Program-made: the position numbers and the translations under genes
Notes under the pieces: model-generated
Databases searched by the model: none
What the model was told of the DNA's origin: nothing
What the model saw: the letters and a program-made list of their open reading frames with translations, nothing else
Shown: one piece after another, positions 9,496 to 17,131 of the stretch
How positions within the stretch are numbered: position 1 is the first letter of the stretch
Layout: every line of letters begins with the position of its first letter
Source of the DNA: an uncultured Selenomonadales bacterium
GTDB taxonomy: Bacteria > Bacillota > Clostridia > Christensenellales > QALW01
Reading direction: 5' to 3'
Length of the DNA stretch: 43,889 nucleotides
NCBI GenBank assembly: GCA_905200615.1
Contig: CAJKLB010000016.1
Location: forward strand, 1-43,889

Positions 9496-9563
9496 GTTAT
9501 AAATAGCCAACAGCATGAGAGGTAAAAATGTTGAGAATAAATACACGGAAAGCAAATATTGCT

Positions 9564-9605
9564 GGTTTTATAAGGTTAGAATAAAGTTATAAAACCTGTT
9601 TTTAT
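9564..9605. terminator. Hairpin at the 3' end of the Cys-rich gene
   Basis: A 10-bp stem GGTTTTATAA / TTATAAAACC (9564-9573 and 9587-9596) followed on the plus strand by TGTTTTTATT. On the minus strand it lies just after the Cys-rich gene stop, but the U tract there is poor. Directionality is uncertain. Confidence 0.5.
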
Positions 9606-10237
9606 TACAATATTATCTCAGTAGATGCTGAAGGATAAAAAGCCGTACCTATAAATGCATTTTGCGTAGGTACGCTACGCTGCGCTACCGTATTAAAAGA
9701 AATCTGCCCCGCAGAGGAAAGGCAAACAGGCATACAAGCTGTGATATAAACAATCACAACTCCGTCTACAGCAGCGGAATAAGAATTATCATTCTGATAG
9801 GTGAGGGAATCGGCAAAGTAAGAAAAATGCACGGTTACCTCGAATGGCCATACGGAATCACCGGGAATTTTCATTTGCAGGCACAAAGGTACTATCAGAG
9901 TGCATGAGGCGGTATAGCGCGTTCCTTCAAAAAGATACGTGACAGAACCCGGTAATTCTAAGTTCCCGCATATATCAGCATACGAATCATTAAAATGAGG
10001 TGTTACTGTAAGAGAAGACGGAACTATTGTTCCGGTTCCCCCTGCGTAAAGAGGCGTGACTGTCTCCGGCGCTTGAGAAATTTGCGTGTTTATTATAAAA
10101 GGATCCCGATCAAGATCCATACGCACATTATCAAAAATTCTGTTTGCCAGTATACAGGTATTGGAACGGTTATCACAAATTCCGCAGCTTGAAGCGATGT
10201 TTGATGATGAATTGGAACAGTTTGTACAATTAGCCAT
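9605..10237 (-). CDS. Cys-rich protein of unknown function, possible spore-surface protein
   Basis: A 210-residue protein I do not recognise. It opens with a cysteine/asparagine/serine-rich head (MANCTNCSNSSSN, then SCGICDNRSNTC), without a signal peptide or membrane segment. The rest is hydrophobic/threonine-rich and probably beta-structured, with further scattered Cys (CGNLELPG, SCTLIVPLC, ITACMPVC). Such Cys-rich, signal-less proteins are common in spore coats and exosporia. The start ATG at 10237 has a strong GGAGGG ribosome site, and upstream is a sequence resembling a sigma-K/sigma-E promoter, so mother-cell expression in sporulation is my inference. It is flanked by terminators and appears monocistronic. 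Confidence 0.65.
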   Translation of the reverse strand: MANCTNCSNSSSNIASSCGICDNRSNTCILANRIFDNVRMDLDRDPFIINTQISQAPETVTPLYAGGTGTIVPSSLTVTPHFNDSYADICGNLELPGSVTYLFEGTRYTASCTLIVPLCLQMKIPGDSVWPFEVTVHFSYFADSLTYQNDNSYSAAVDGVVIVYITACMPVCLSSAGQISFNTVAQRSVPTQNAFIGTAFYPSASTEIIL

Positions 10238-10259
10238 AAATGAACCCTCCTGACGCTTC

Positions 10260-10288
10260 TAGTATATGCGTCGCCACTGTAAAAGTTG
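10260..10288 (-). promoter_or_regulatory. Mother-cell sporulation (sigma-K/sigma-E like) promoter
   Basis: On the minus strand CATATACTA (10268-10260) matches the sigma-K -10 pattern CATAnnnTA exactly. An AC dinucleotide in CAACT lies 15-16 bases further upstream (10284-10288), one base off the ideal mACm spacing. It is about 10 bases from the ribosome site of the Cys-rich gene, leaving a very short leader. Confidence 0.55.
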
Positions 10289-10546
10289 CAAAAGAAAGGT
10301 GGAAAAAAACATAAAACTTTTTGTGTTATAGAAAATTCAGTTTATGAAAAAAGCCTATATGGCTCTGATAAAAAATATTTTCATTCAAAATTTAAAGATT
10401 TTGTGACTATGTTTTTATTCCGATACCCCAAAAACACTTACTATAGGTCTTTTTGCCTATCGGATTATTTTTCCTTGTACGTATTGGTGAAAAATTCGAC
10501 GGAGTGTCGTAAAGTTTAATTTTAACTTTATGGCTCATTATTGATT
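10289..10546. other. Non-coding stretch between divergently placed minus-strand units
   Basis: About 260 AT-rich bases without a credible gene. It holds two weak inverted repeats: CCGATA...TATCGG (about 10421-10466) and TAAAGTT-taatttt-AACTTTA (about 10510-10530). An open frame on the plus strand starting TTG at 10286 has no ribosome site or recognisable composition. Confidence 0.5.
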
Positions 10547-10576
10547 TAAAAATTCCCTTGCTTTAAAAAGCAAGGG
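10547..10576 (-). terminator. Intrinsic terminator of the 10.6-kb membrane protein gene
   Basis: Stem CCCTTGCTTT / AAAGCAAGGG (10555-10576) followed on the minus strand by AATTTTTAAA. Confidence 0.8.
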
Positions 10577-10601
10577 AGAAGATTAAAATATCAGATTGGG
10601 T

Positions 10602-11615
10602 TCAGGAGTTAAAATCATCCGGTTCCGTAACAGAAACGTCTTGAGAAGTCATTCCTTTATTTGCCTTCTTTTTTGCTTTTGCGGGCAAAGTGGAATAAAT
10701 GCCGAATAAAGCTAAAAGATAACCTAATACGATATTGAATATACAATATTGTAAGGTGAGTGTTTTTTCAACATATTCAAATATTGTATAAAATTCTAAT
10801 TGTGATAAAAAGAGATATAAAAATGCGGCAGAGCCGAAAAAAATCAACAGAGCTAAAGAAATAAGGGAAGCCTTTAGAAAAAGCTTGTCTCTGCTTTGTG
10901 TGGCTTTCAGGTAAAGATAAGTACCGATACTGCCTATAAGATAACCGGCGGCGGCAGCGACCTGCGGAAGAAAAACACATAAAAGCCCAAAGAGCAGAGA
11001 AAAAATCAGCATTGCCAAAAACATAAGCAGAGTGGGAGAAAATCGTTGAAGAAAAAGAGAAATTTTCTTTGGCTTCTTTTCTAAAAGCTCGGAACTGTAT
11101 TCTTCTTCAAAAGAAGCGGGAACATCTTTATCTGATAAATTTGTCTTTTCTTGCGCAACAGAAACATCTTGTAGAATTTCTTCAACCGAATGTTGTGAAA
11201 TATTATCTGCATATATTGCTTTTTCCGTGGGTGGCAGAATATACATATGATCTTTATTTACAATAAATTCATTTATATCCCTGGTGAAAAGAATGTTTAC
11301 GTATTTCAAAAAATCCGAAAAGCGGGAAATAAATTCCATAATATAGGAGGGCTCTTCCAAAAGCTCCGAAACAAAAAAGATTTTTACTCCCGCGGTTAAA
11401 AACTTTAATTTAACGAAATACTGCGCGTTGCTTTTTATATAGTATTCGATTTCTTTTCTTTGATATCGGCTTAAAGGCGGCAAATTTACGCATACGGTTA
11501 TATACGGTTGGTTTACGGCAATGGTGTAAAGATATCCGCTTACCTTTTTAAACAGTAAGCCGTCAATGCCTCTTTCAAATTTTGTTGTATTTTGCAGCGC
11601 TTCAAAAACATCCAT
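10602..11615 (-). CDS. Unknown membrane protein with cytosolic N-terminal domain
   Basis: A 337-residue protein of unknown function. The N-terminal ~185 residues are soluble (MDVFEALQNTTKFERGIDGLLFKK, mixed alpha/beta, then an acidic linker with EEEYSSELLEKKPKK). Residues about 200-320 contain four probable membrane segments (LLMFLAMLIFSLLFGLLC, AAAGYLIGSIGTYLYL, ASLISLALLIFFGSAAFLYLF, CIFNIVLGYLLALFGIY), followed by a lysine-rich and then acidic tail. ATG 11615 was chosen for its GAGG site and because the upstream 15 codons are leader. It has its own promoter and terminator, so it is monocistronic. No family was recognised; a membrane-tethered sensor or regulator is only a guess. Confidence 0.7.
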   Translation of the reverse strand: MDVFEALQNTTKFERGIDGLLFKKVSGYLYTIAVNQPYITVCVNLPPLSRYQRKEIEYYIKSNAQYFVKLKFLTAGVKIFFVSELLEEPSYIMEFISRFSDFLKYVNILFTRDINEFIVNKDHMYILPPTEKAIYADNISQHSVEEILQDVSVAQEKTNLSDKDVPASFEEEYSSELLEKKPKKISLFLQRFSPTLLMFLAMLIFSLLFGLLCVFLPQVAAAAGYLIGSIGTYLYLKATQSRDKLFLKASLISLALLIFFGSAAFLYLFLSQLEFYTIFEYVEKTLTLQYCIFNIVLGYLLALFGIYSTLPAKAKKKANKGMTSQDVSVTEPDDFNS

Positions 11616-11648
11616 ATAAACCTCATTATTTTTGCATTTTATAATTAT

Positions 11649-11677
11649 AGTATACCACAAATTGTTGGGATATTCAA
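11649..11677 (-). promoter_or_regulatory. Sigma-A promoter of the 10.6-kb membrane protein gene
   Basis: On the minus strand TTGAAT (11677-11672), 17 bases, TATACT (11654-11649). Confidence 0.75.
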
Positions 11678-11811
11678 TAAAAAAACTGCTTGATTTATTG
11701 AAACAATAAAAAGGGAGAATTTATTTTTTTATCCGGACAGTATTTGACCGCATTATCTGTTACAATACGTTTGCATAACAGAAAAACAATTGATGATAAG
11801 GAGAAAGAAAG

Positions 11812-11991
11812 ATGAGAAAAAAACAATTTTTTAGCGGTGTGGATGCGTCTGTTAACAAAAACAAATATATGATTCATTTTACAGAAGAAATAATGAGAGA
11901 GCAAAGCGGAATAGAAGAAGAACTTCGAATAAAAATTTTACAAGACTTTTTTAAAAAGAGTAAGACAGATACGGATTTTAAAGGTTGGTGA
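11812..11991 (+). CDS. 59-residue hypothetical protein
   Basis: A short gene with a good ribosome site (AAGGAGAAAGAAAG, core 11799-11803) before ATG 11812. The product starts MRKKQFFSGVDASVNKNKY, continues with an acidic helix-rich middle (EEIMREQSGIEEELRIK) and ends DTDFKGW. It is charged, has no signal peptide and no family I recognise. Its end lies five bases before the preferred start of the next gene, and the ribosome site of that gene overlaps its last codons, so the two are probably translationally coupled. The close packing and ribosome site make me believe it is real. Confidence 0.6.
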   Translation: MRKKQFFSGVDASVNKNKYMIHFTEEIMREQSGIEEELRIKILQDFFKKSKTDTDFKGW

Positions 11992-11996
11992 TCAGA

Positions 11997-13106
11997 ATGC
12001 AGGAATCGCCGTTAAAAGAAATAGAAAAATTAAGAAGAGAAGAAGACCTGAAAATTTTTCAAAGAAACAAAAACAGATACGCGGTTATTATCAGAGAAAG
12101 TGAGTCTTTAACAGCTTATTTTTTCAGCACGCCTATTTACAGACTGAAGGAGAGGACATTAGTACAGCTGAATTTTACCAATATGAACGGAACGTATATT
12201 CATCAAGGAAGCAATGCAATGGTGAAAGTAACAGATCAGGACGTAAAAATATCCAATGAATTAGGAAAAATCCGCATTTTTTTTAATCAACAAAGTTTTG
12301 CGGTTCAAAATCATTCATTGGTTTCATCCAATATGCAAATTATTCCTACCTTGAACGGTATTGCTCTTAAGCAGCGGATGAGCGGACAACAAATAAGTTT
12401 CCATATTCAAACAGAAAACGTATATGAAATAAGAAGTAACAGTAAATATGTTGCTTTTATGCGTGAAAAATTTCTTCCGTTTGCTACCTTTGGGCTGCTG
12501 CCGGGACTTACTGCAGGACGATGCATTCCGACCCAAATGGAAGTAAAGAAAGTGGATGACAGAAATTATCAAATTTTTATTTTTCATACGGCTGCTGAGG
12601 AAATTTTTTTTGAATTGAATTTATATGAAGGAAAACTTTTTCAGGATACCACGGTGGAAAGCTATAAGGATTATGAAAACAATGCCTTCGGACCGATAAC
12701 CTTTTTAGGAAATACCGAGATTTTCGGACAGCAATGGCTGTATAGCCGTCCTGACTTATCCCGGCTGAGCGATTGGGAAGCAGGCAGTATTCGTCGTGTA
12801 CGGCTGCATATTCCCGTTTACGGAAAGCTGGAAGGAACGGCTGCCGCGTATCCTTTGACAGAGCGCTTTTGCAGCTTTGGATCAATGTGGAACAATAAAA
12901 TTCAGCCTGTTTCCCAAAAACGGGAAGGAAGCTTTGAAAACGGATATCAGAGCTTTGAATTGACTGATTTTATAACTACGTTCAGCGGTGGATTCAAAAG
13001 AACAGAGGGAATGGTTTTGAAGAATAACGGTCCGGGATATACCGTTATGGCGACAGGGGATAATTATTACACACCTCAAATTTTAGAAATCAATTATATT
13101 CCCTGA
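11997..13106 (+). CDS. DNRLRE-like domain protein, function unknown
   Basis: A 369-residue protein without signal peptide or membrane segments. The N-terminal half (about 1-200) is an unrecognised, probably beta-rich region. The C-terminal half resembles the DNRLRE surface domain: DTTVESYKDYENNAFGP, a dyad near IRRVRLHIPVYG, the MWNN motif (in place of the usual TWNN), YQSFELTDFI, and a final PQILEINYIP strand. DNRLRE domains occur in surface-anchored and spore- or phage-associated proteins of Firmicutes. ATG 11997 was chosen because AAAGG-TT-GGTGATC pairs well with the 16S 3' end; GTG 11988 (overlapping the upstream stop) and TTG 11985 are alternatives. It is cotranscribed with the 59-residue gene. 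Confidence 0.65.
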   Translation: MQESPLKEIEKLRREEDLKIFQRNKNRYAVIIRESESLTAYFFSTPIYRLKERTLVQLNFTNMNGTYIHQGSNAMVKVTDQDVKISNELGKIRIFFNQQSFAVQNHSLVSSNMQIIPTLNGIALKQRMSGQQISFHIQTENVYEIRSNSKYVAFMREKFLPFATFGLLPGLTAGRCIPTQMEVKKVDDRNYQIFIFHTAAEEIFFELNLYEGKLFQDTTVESYKDYENNAFGPITFLGNTEIFGQQWLYSRPDLSRLSDWEAGSIRRVRLHIPVYGKLEGTAAAYPLTERFCSFGSMWNNKIQPVSQKREGSFENGYQSFELTDFITTFSGGFKRTEGMVLKNNGPGYTVMATGDNYYTPQILEINYIP

Positions 13107-13177
13107 GTTGAACCGGTACAGCAACACCTCTATTATATCGTACAGGCTTTCATAAAAATTTTGAACCGCTAAAGAAC

Positions 13178-13209
13178 AACGGCAGAGATTCCTCACTTTC
13201 TCTGCCGTT
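13178..13209. terminator. Hairpin between convergent genes
   Basis: A perfect 11-bp stem, AACGGCAGAGA / TCTCTGCCGTT with a 10-base loop, in the gap between the DNRLRE-like gene and glyQS. Neither side has a strong T tract, so bidirectional termination is likely but not certain. Confidence 0.55.
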
Positions 13210-13250
13210 AGTAGTTATATAAATTTGCAAATCCTTCAGTTGTTTCCGAA

Positions 13251-14627
13251 TTAAAAAATCAGCTTTTCTTTTATAAAGGTTACCACATTTTCCACAGGCA
13301 GGGTTATTTGCTGCATCGTATCGCGGTCACGCACGGTAACGGTTCCCTTTTCCATGGTATCAAAGTCCACGGTGATACAATAAGGAGTGCCGTTTTCGTC
13401 TTGACGGCGGTAGCGTTTGCCGATGGAACCCGCCTCGTCATAATCGGTGGGGAAATGTTTAGCCAGCATAGTGTGAATTTCCAGGGCTTTTTCCGAAAGC
13501 TTCTTTTGCAGCGGCAGTACCGCACATTTAAACGGCGCAAGAGCCGGATGAAGATGAAGCACGTTACGGATTTCTCCGTTTTCCAGCGTTTCTTCTTCAA
13601 AGGCGTTGCAGAGAAACGCCAAGGTTACGCGGTCGGCACCCAAAGAAGGCTCTACACAGTAAGGAATATACTTTTCGTTAGTAACGGGATCAAGATATTC
13701 CATATTTTCGCCGCTGTGCTGCGCGTGGCTCTTTAAATCATAATCTGTCCGATCAGCAATGCCCCAAAGTTCGCCCCATCCAAAGGGAAATAAGAATTCA
13801 AAATCAGTTGTGGCTTTGGAATAGAAAGACAGTTCTTCCGGACTATGATCGCGCAGACGGAGAGATTCTTCTTTGATGCCTAAGTCAAGCAGCCATTTTT
13901 TGCAGAAAGAACGCCAATATTCAAACCATTCTAAATCGGTTCCCGGCTTGCAGAAAAATTCCAATTCCATTTGCTCAAATTCACGGGTACGGAACGTAAA
14001 GTTGCCGGGGGTGATTTCATTGCGGAAAGATTTTCCTATTTGGCAGATACCAAAAGGAACTTTTTTGCGTGTAGTGCGCTGTACATTTTTAAAGTTTACA
14101 AAGATACCCTGGGCTGTTTCCGGACGAAGGTACACAGTAGAAGAGCTGTCTTCGGTTACGCCCTGAAAGGTTTTAAACATCAAATTAAACTGACGGATTC
14201 CCGTCCAATCTTCTTTTCCGCAGTCGGGACAGCAGATATGATGCTCTTTAATATATTCTTCCATTTGACTGTTGCTCCAGCCGTCAACCACCATATCCTT
14301 TCCGTTCTTGTGGTTAAAATCTTCAATCAACTTATCCGCGCGGCTGCGGGATTTGCAAGCTTTGCAGTCCATCAGCGGATCAGAAAATCCACCGACATGA
14401 CCGGAAGCAACCCAAACCTGGGGATTCATTAAAATAGCGCAGTCAACGCCAACATTATATGGACTTTCCTGTACGAATTTTTGCCACCAAGCTTTTTTTA
14501 CATTGTTTTTGAGCTCAACGCCAAGAGGACCGTAATCCCATGTGTTTGCAAGGCCCCCGTAGATTTCAGAGCCGGGGAATATAAATCCTTTACCTTTGCA
14601 AAGCGCGATAATTTTTTCCATATCCAT
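13251..14627 (-). CDS. glyQS: Glycyl-tRNA synthetase, alpha2 type
   Basis: A 458-residue single-chain class II glycyl-tRNA synthetase that attaches glycine to tRNA-Gly. It shows the GlyQS opening (IIALCKGKGFIFPGSEIYGG, NTWDYGPLGVELKNNVK), the metal-binding cysteines (CKACKSR, CCPDCG), motif 2 (FRNEITPGNFTFRTREFEQMELEFF), motif 3 (EPSLGADRVTLAFL) and the C-terminal anticodon-binding domain (APFKCAVLPLQKK). Start ATG 14627 follows GGAGG by 8 bases; a longer reading from 14654 would include the ribosome site. It has its own sigma-A promoter with a leader of about 30 bases, too short for a T-box, unlike many Firmicute glyQS genes. Confidence 0.97.
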   Translation of the reverse strand: MDMEKIIALCKGKGFIFPGSEIYGGLANTWDYGPLGVELKNNVKKAWWQKFVQESPYNVGVDCAILMNPQVWVASGHVGGFSDPLMDCKACKSRSRADKLIEDFNHKNGKDMVVDGWSNSQMEEYIKEHHICCPDCGKEDWTGIRQFNLMFKTFQGVTEDSSSTVYLRPETAQGIFVNFKNVQRTTRKKVPFGICQIGKSFRNEITPGNFTFRTREFEQMELEFFCKPGTDLEWFEYWRSFCKKWLLDLGIKEESLRLRDHSPEELSFYSKATTDFEFLFPFGWGELWGIADRTDYDLKSHAQHSGENMEYLDPVTNEKYIPYCVEPSLGADRVTLAFLCNAFEEETLENGEIRNVLHLHPALAPFKCAVLPLQKKLSEKALEIHTMLAKHFPTDYDEAGSIGKRYRRQDENGTPYCITVDFDTMEKGTVTVRDRDTMQQITLPVENVVTFIKEKLIF

Positions 14628-14663
14628 AAACCATTCCTCCGCTGTAACTAACATACTAATAAC

Positions 14664-14691
14664 ATTATAAACAAAAAGTCCATTCTGTCAA
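14664..14691 (-). promoter_or_regulatory. Sigma-A promoter of glyQS
   Basis: On the minus strand TTGACA (14691-14686), 16-base spacer, TATAAT (14669-14664). Both hexamers are perfect. Confidence 0.85.
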
Positions 14692-14813
14692 AGGAAAACA
14701 TTCACACAGTATAAAAAGGCAGTTTTTTGGGGAAAGAAAATGAATGGACAACTATATGTTGTACGTATGTAATGATTCAATTAATAAAATGTTTCTAAAA
14801 TAAAAATTTCCTA

Positions 14814-14842
14814 TTGCATTTTAAAGGAGATTGTTGTATAAT
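14814..14842 (+). promoter_or_regulatory. Sigma-A promoter of the GH99-like gene
   Basis: TTGCAT (14814-14819), 17 bases, TATAAT (14837-14842). Confidence 0.8.
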
Positions 14843-14874
14843 CAAATTACCAATGGAGATTAGGAGGATTTTTT

Positions 14875-16416
14875 ATGAAAAAGTTTTTGGTAGCCTTACT
14901 GGTTATCTGTGTTGCCTTTTCGTGTTTTAGCTTTGCGGTATTTGCCGAAGAAGCGGCTACGGAAAATACCGGCGATACCAACACTGCCACAAAAACAGTG
15001 GAAAGCCTAGTTGGCGCTTATTATCTTCAGGGAGAGTGCAGTTATGGCTCACTGCCCGGAGGCGCTACTTATCAAACTGAATATGATTGGAGTATCTCTG
15101 ATCAACTTGCTAAAGCATTGGACGGAACCAATCGTGTTCCTTTCTATGCGGGAGAAAATGAGGACGGAAGTCTGTTCTTTGACAGAATGGCACAGCAGGC
15201 CTTTAAATATGAGATAGAGTATGCTATTTCTGCGGGAATTGATTTTATTGCTTATCGGTATTATCCCGGCTTTGGATCGGTAGGCGGTCAGAAAAAAACG
15301 CTCCAGTTCATGAATAACCAATTAAAGATGCATTCAACGCTTGCCGGTCAGGATATAGGCTTTTCTAAAGAAGTAGACTTTGCACTTGTGTTGGATGAGG
15401 ATTTTAATGCTGCTAAGGATGCCGATCTTATTATTGATGAATTTATTGTTGTTAAAGGTTATTTAACAGCTGCCGACGGCCGTCCCGTTGTCTTTATTCT
15501 TTGGAATGATGATATTGCAACGCAGATTTCTTCTACAAATAAAAAATTGGCAAAGGTTATTGCCGACGGTCATAACCCCAAGAAAAATGCACCGGCGACA
15601 TTGTTTGATGAAAGCATTGAATCCATGTATGTAGTTGCGTTGAACGCCCCCAGCTATGAAGAAGCGATTGCCGCCGGCGCAGATGCGATCTCTTGGTATG
15701 AGGGCTCCGGAACTGACGGCGAGGCGTATACTTCCATGACGCAAAAGGTTGAGGCAAATTGGTCAAGCGCGGAGAGCAATGTAATCCCCAATGTGGTAAC
15801 AGGCTTTGATAAGCGCGTACTTGCGGCCAATCCTATTGAAGTAACGATGAAGAAGTATTCTTCCGATAGAACCACTTCGGTACGTTATTCAAGAACGGGA
15901 ACGGAGTCAGATTATGTTGCCGCAGCAACACCGGCTGAACTGGTGGAGCATCTGAAGAAAGCGGTTGCAACAACAAATAAGCCGCAGGATTTCGGCGCGG
16001 TTATGGTATATGCTTGGGATGATTTTGCAGGCGGCGCTTATCTCTGCCCTACAAAGACGGATACAGAGTTTGAATATGAATTCTCCTATCTTAAAGCTAT
16101 GAGAGAGTATTTTTACGGTACTGCTGATGGTTTCCCCGTAATGGAATCACCTTATGGCCCGGAAGCGACGGCAACACCTGGCCCTGGAGAAGAGGGAAAT
16201 ACGAATGCTGTTGGTGGATTCAGTTTGTTTGGCCTTGATATGATTTCTTCTATTGCGATTCTTGTTGGAATAATTGTAGTAGTTGTGGTTGTAATTGTAG
16301 TTATTGCATCCTCCTCAAAGAAAAAGAAACCGGCAGAAAAAGCGAAGAAGACAGAGCCTGAGAAAGAACCTGAAAAGGAACCGGAGAAAGAGTCAGAAAA
16401 AGACGAAAATAAATAA
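14875..16416 (+). CDS. Secreted, membrane-anchored GH99/WbsX-like protein
   Basis: A 513-residue exported protein. A signal peptide (MKKFLVALLVICVAFSCFSF, probable cleavage after VFA at 24) leads into a domain like the GH99/WbsX fold: VGAYYLQG near the start, YEIEYAISAGIDFIAYRYYPGFG (the 'agent moves with the path to Q' helix of the barrel), RPVVFILWNDD, and near the end AWDDFAGGAYLCPT ... FSYLKAMREYF, which parallels the WNEW-EG-xLxP ending of that family. Since the family's WNEW is here AWDD, catalysis is uncertain. A proline/glycine linker precedes a single membrane segment (about 458-480, IIVVVVVVIVVIA), then a lysine/glutamate/proline tail (KKKKPAEKAKK, EPEKEPEKE). A ribosome site TAGGAGGA precedes ATG 14875. 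Target polysaccharide unknown. Confidence 0.7.
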   Translation: MKKFLVALLVICVAFSCFSFAVFAEEAATENTGDTNTATKTVESLVGAYYLQGECSYGSLPGGATYQTEYDWSISDQLAKALDGTNRVPFYAGENEDGSLFFDRMAQQAFKYEIEYAISAGIDFIAYRYYPGFGSVGGQKKTLQFMNNQLKMHSTLAGQDIGFSKEVDFALVLDEDFNAAKDADLIIDEFIVVKGYLTAADGRPVVFILWNDDIATQISSTNKKLAKVIADGHNPKKNAPATLFDESIESMYVVALNAPSYEEAIAAGADAISWYEGSGTDGEAYTSMTQKVEANWSSAESNVIPNVVTGFDKRVLAANPIEVTMKKYSSDRTTSVRYSRTGTESDYVAAATPAELVEHLKKAVATTNKPQDFGAVMVYAWDDFAGGAYLCPTKTDTEFEYEFSYLKAMREYFYGTADGFPVMESPYGPEATATPGPGEEGNTNAVGGFSLFGLDMISSIAILVGIIVVVVVVIVVIASSSKKKKPAEKAKKTEPEKEPEKEPEKESEKDENK

Positions 16417-16423
16417 AAAGCCA

Positions 16424-16449
16424 GCTGCCCGTTTCCGGGCAGCTTTTTT
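16424..16449 (+). terminator. Intrinsic terminator after the GH99-like gene
   Basis: Stem GCTGCCCG / CGGGCAGC with TTTC loop and a six-T tail. It ends six bases before the nth start codon. Confidence 0.9.
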
Positions 16450-16454
16450 GTGAT

Positions 16455-17096
16455 ATGAATAAGAAAAAAGCAGAAATAATTATAAAAAAATTAGATAACT
16501 TATATCCGGAGGCGGATACACAGCTTATTTTTAATAATACCTATGAACTTTTGGTAGCGGTTATGCTGTCAGCTCAGTGTACCGATAAAAGAGTGAATGT
16601 GGTAACGGCAGAGCTTTTTAAAGAGTATAATACGCCTGAGAAAATGCTGACGCTCACCCAAGAAGAATTGGAAAAAAAGATCTTTTCCTGCGGCTTTTAT
16701 AAAAATAAAGCAAAAAATATATTGGCCGCGTCTCAAATTCTTGTATCGAATTATAACGGTGAAGTTCCCGGTGACTGGGAAGCCCTTCAGAAGCTGCCGG
16801 GAGTGGGAAGAAAAACCGCCAATGTAGTTGCCGCTGTGGGATTTGGGATTCCTGCTATCGCGGTAGATACGCATGTTTTTCGGGTTTCTAATCGCATTGG
16901 TCTTACGAAGGCAAAGGATGAGCTGCATACCGAATTGCAATTGCAAAAATTGATACCCAAAGAACAATGGTTAAAAGTACATCATTTAATCATTTGGCAT
17001 GGAAGATATTGCTGTGACGCGCGGAAACCCAAATGCAGCACTTGTATTCTTGCTGAGGACTGTGCGTATTATGCTTGTTTGCCAAAGGAGAAATAA
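16455..17096 (+). CDS. nth: Endonuclease III (DNA glycosylase/AP lyase)
   Basis: A 213-residue endonuclease III that removes oxidised pyrimidines. The helix-hairpin-helix LPGVGRKTANVV carries the catalytic lysine, VDTHVFRVSNR holds the catalytic aspartate, and a 4Fe-4S cluster loop C-x6-C-x2-C-x5-C (CDARKPKCSTCILAEDC) lies at the C-terminus. ATG 16455 fits the family start, yet no ribosome binding site precedes it: the upstream bases are the T tract of the terminator. Expression probably relies on a leaderless or readthrough transcript. obgE follows 35 bases after the stop. Confidence 0.95.
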   Translation: MNKKKAEIIIKKLDNLYPEADTQLIFNNTYELLVAVMLSAQCTDKRVNVVTAELFKEYNTPEKMLTLTQEELEKKIFSCGFYKNKAKNILAASQILVSNYNGEVPGDWEALQKLPGVGRKTANVVAAVGFGIPAIAVDTHVFRVSNRIGLTKAKDELHTELQLQKLIPKEQWLKVHHLIIWHGRYCCDARKPKCSTCILAEDCAYYACLPKEK

Positions 17097-17131
17097 TATG
17101 ATACAATACCCCATGTTTTAGGGGGAATTTT

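Noticed and set aside
10286..10519. 77-codon frame in the intergenic region
   Set aside because: TTG start, no ribosome site, AT-driven composition; overlaps the sporulation promoter.
14628..14700. T-box leader for glyQS
   Set aside because: The promoter leaves only about 30 bases before the start codon, too short for a T-box; no specifier stem or T-box sequence is seen.
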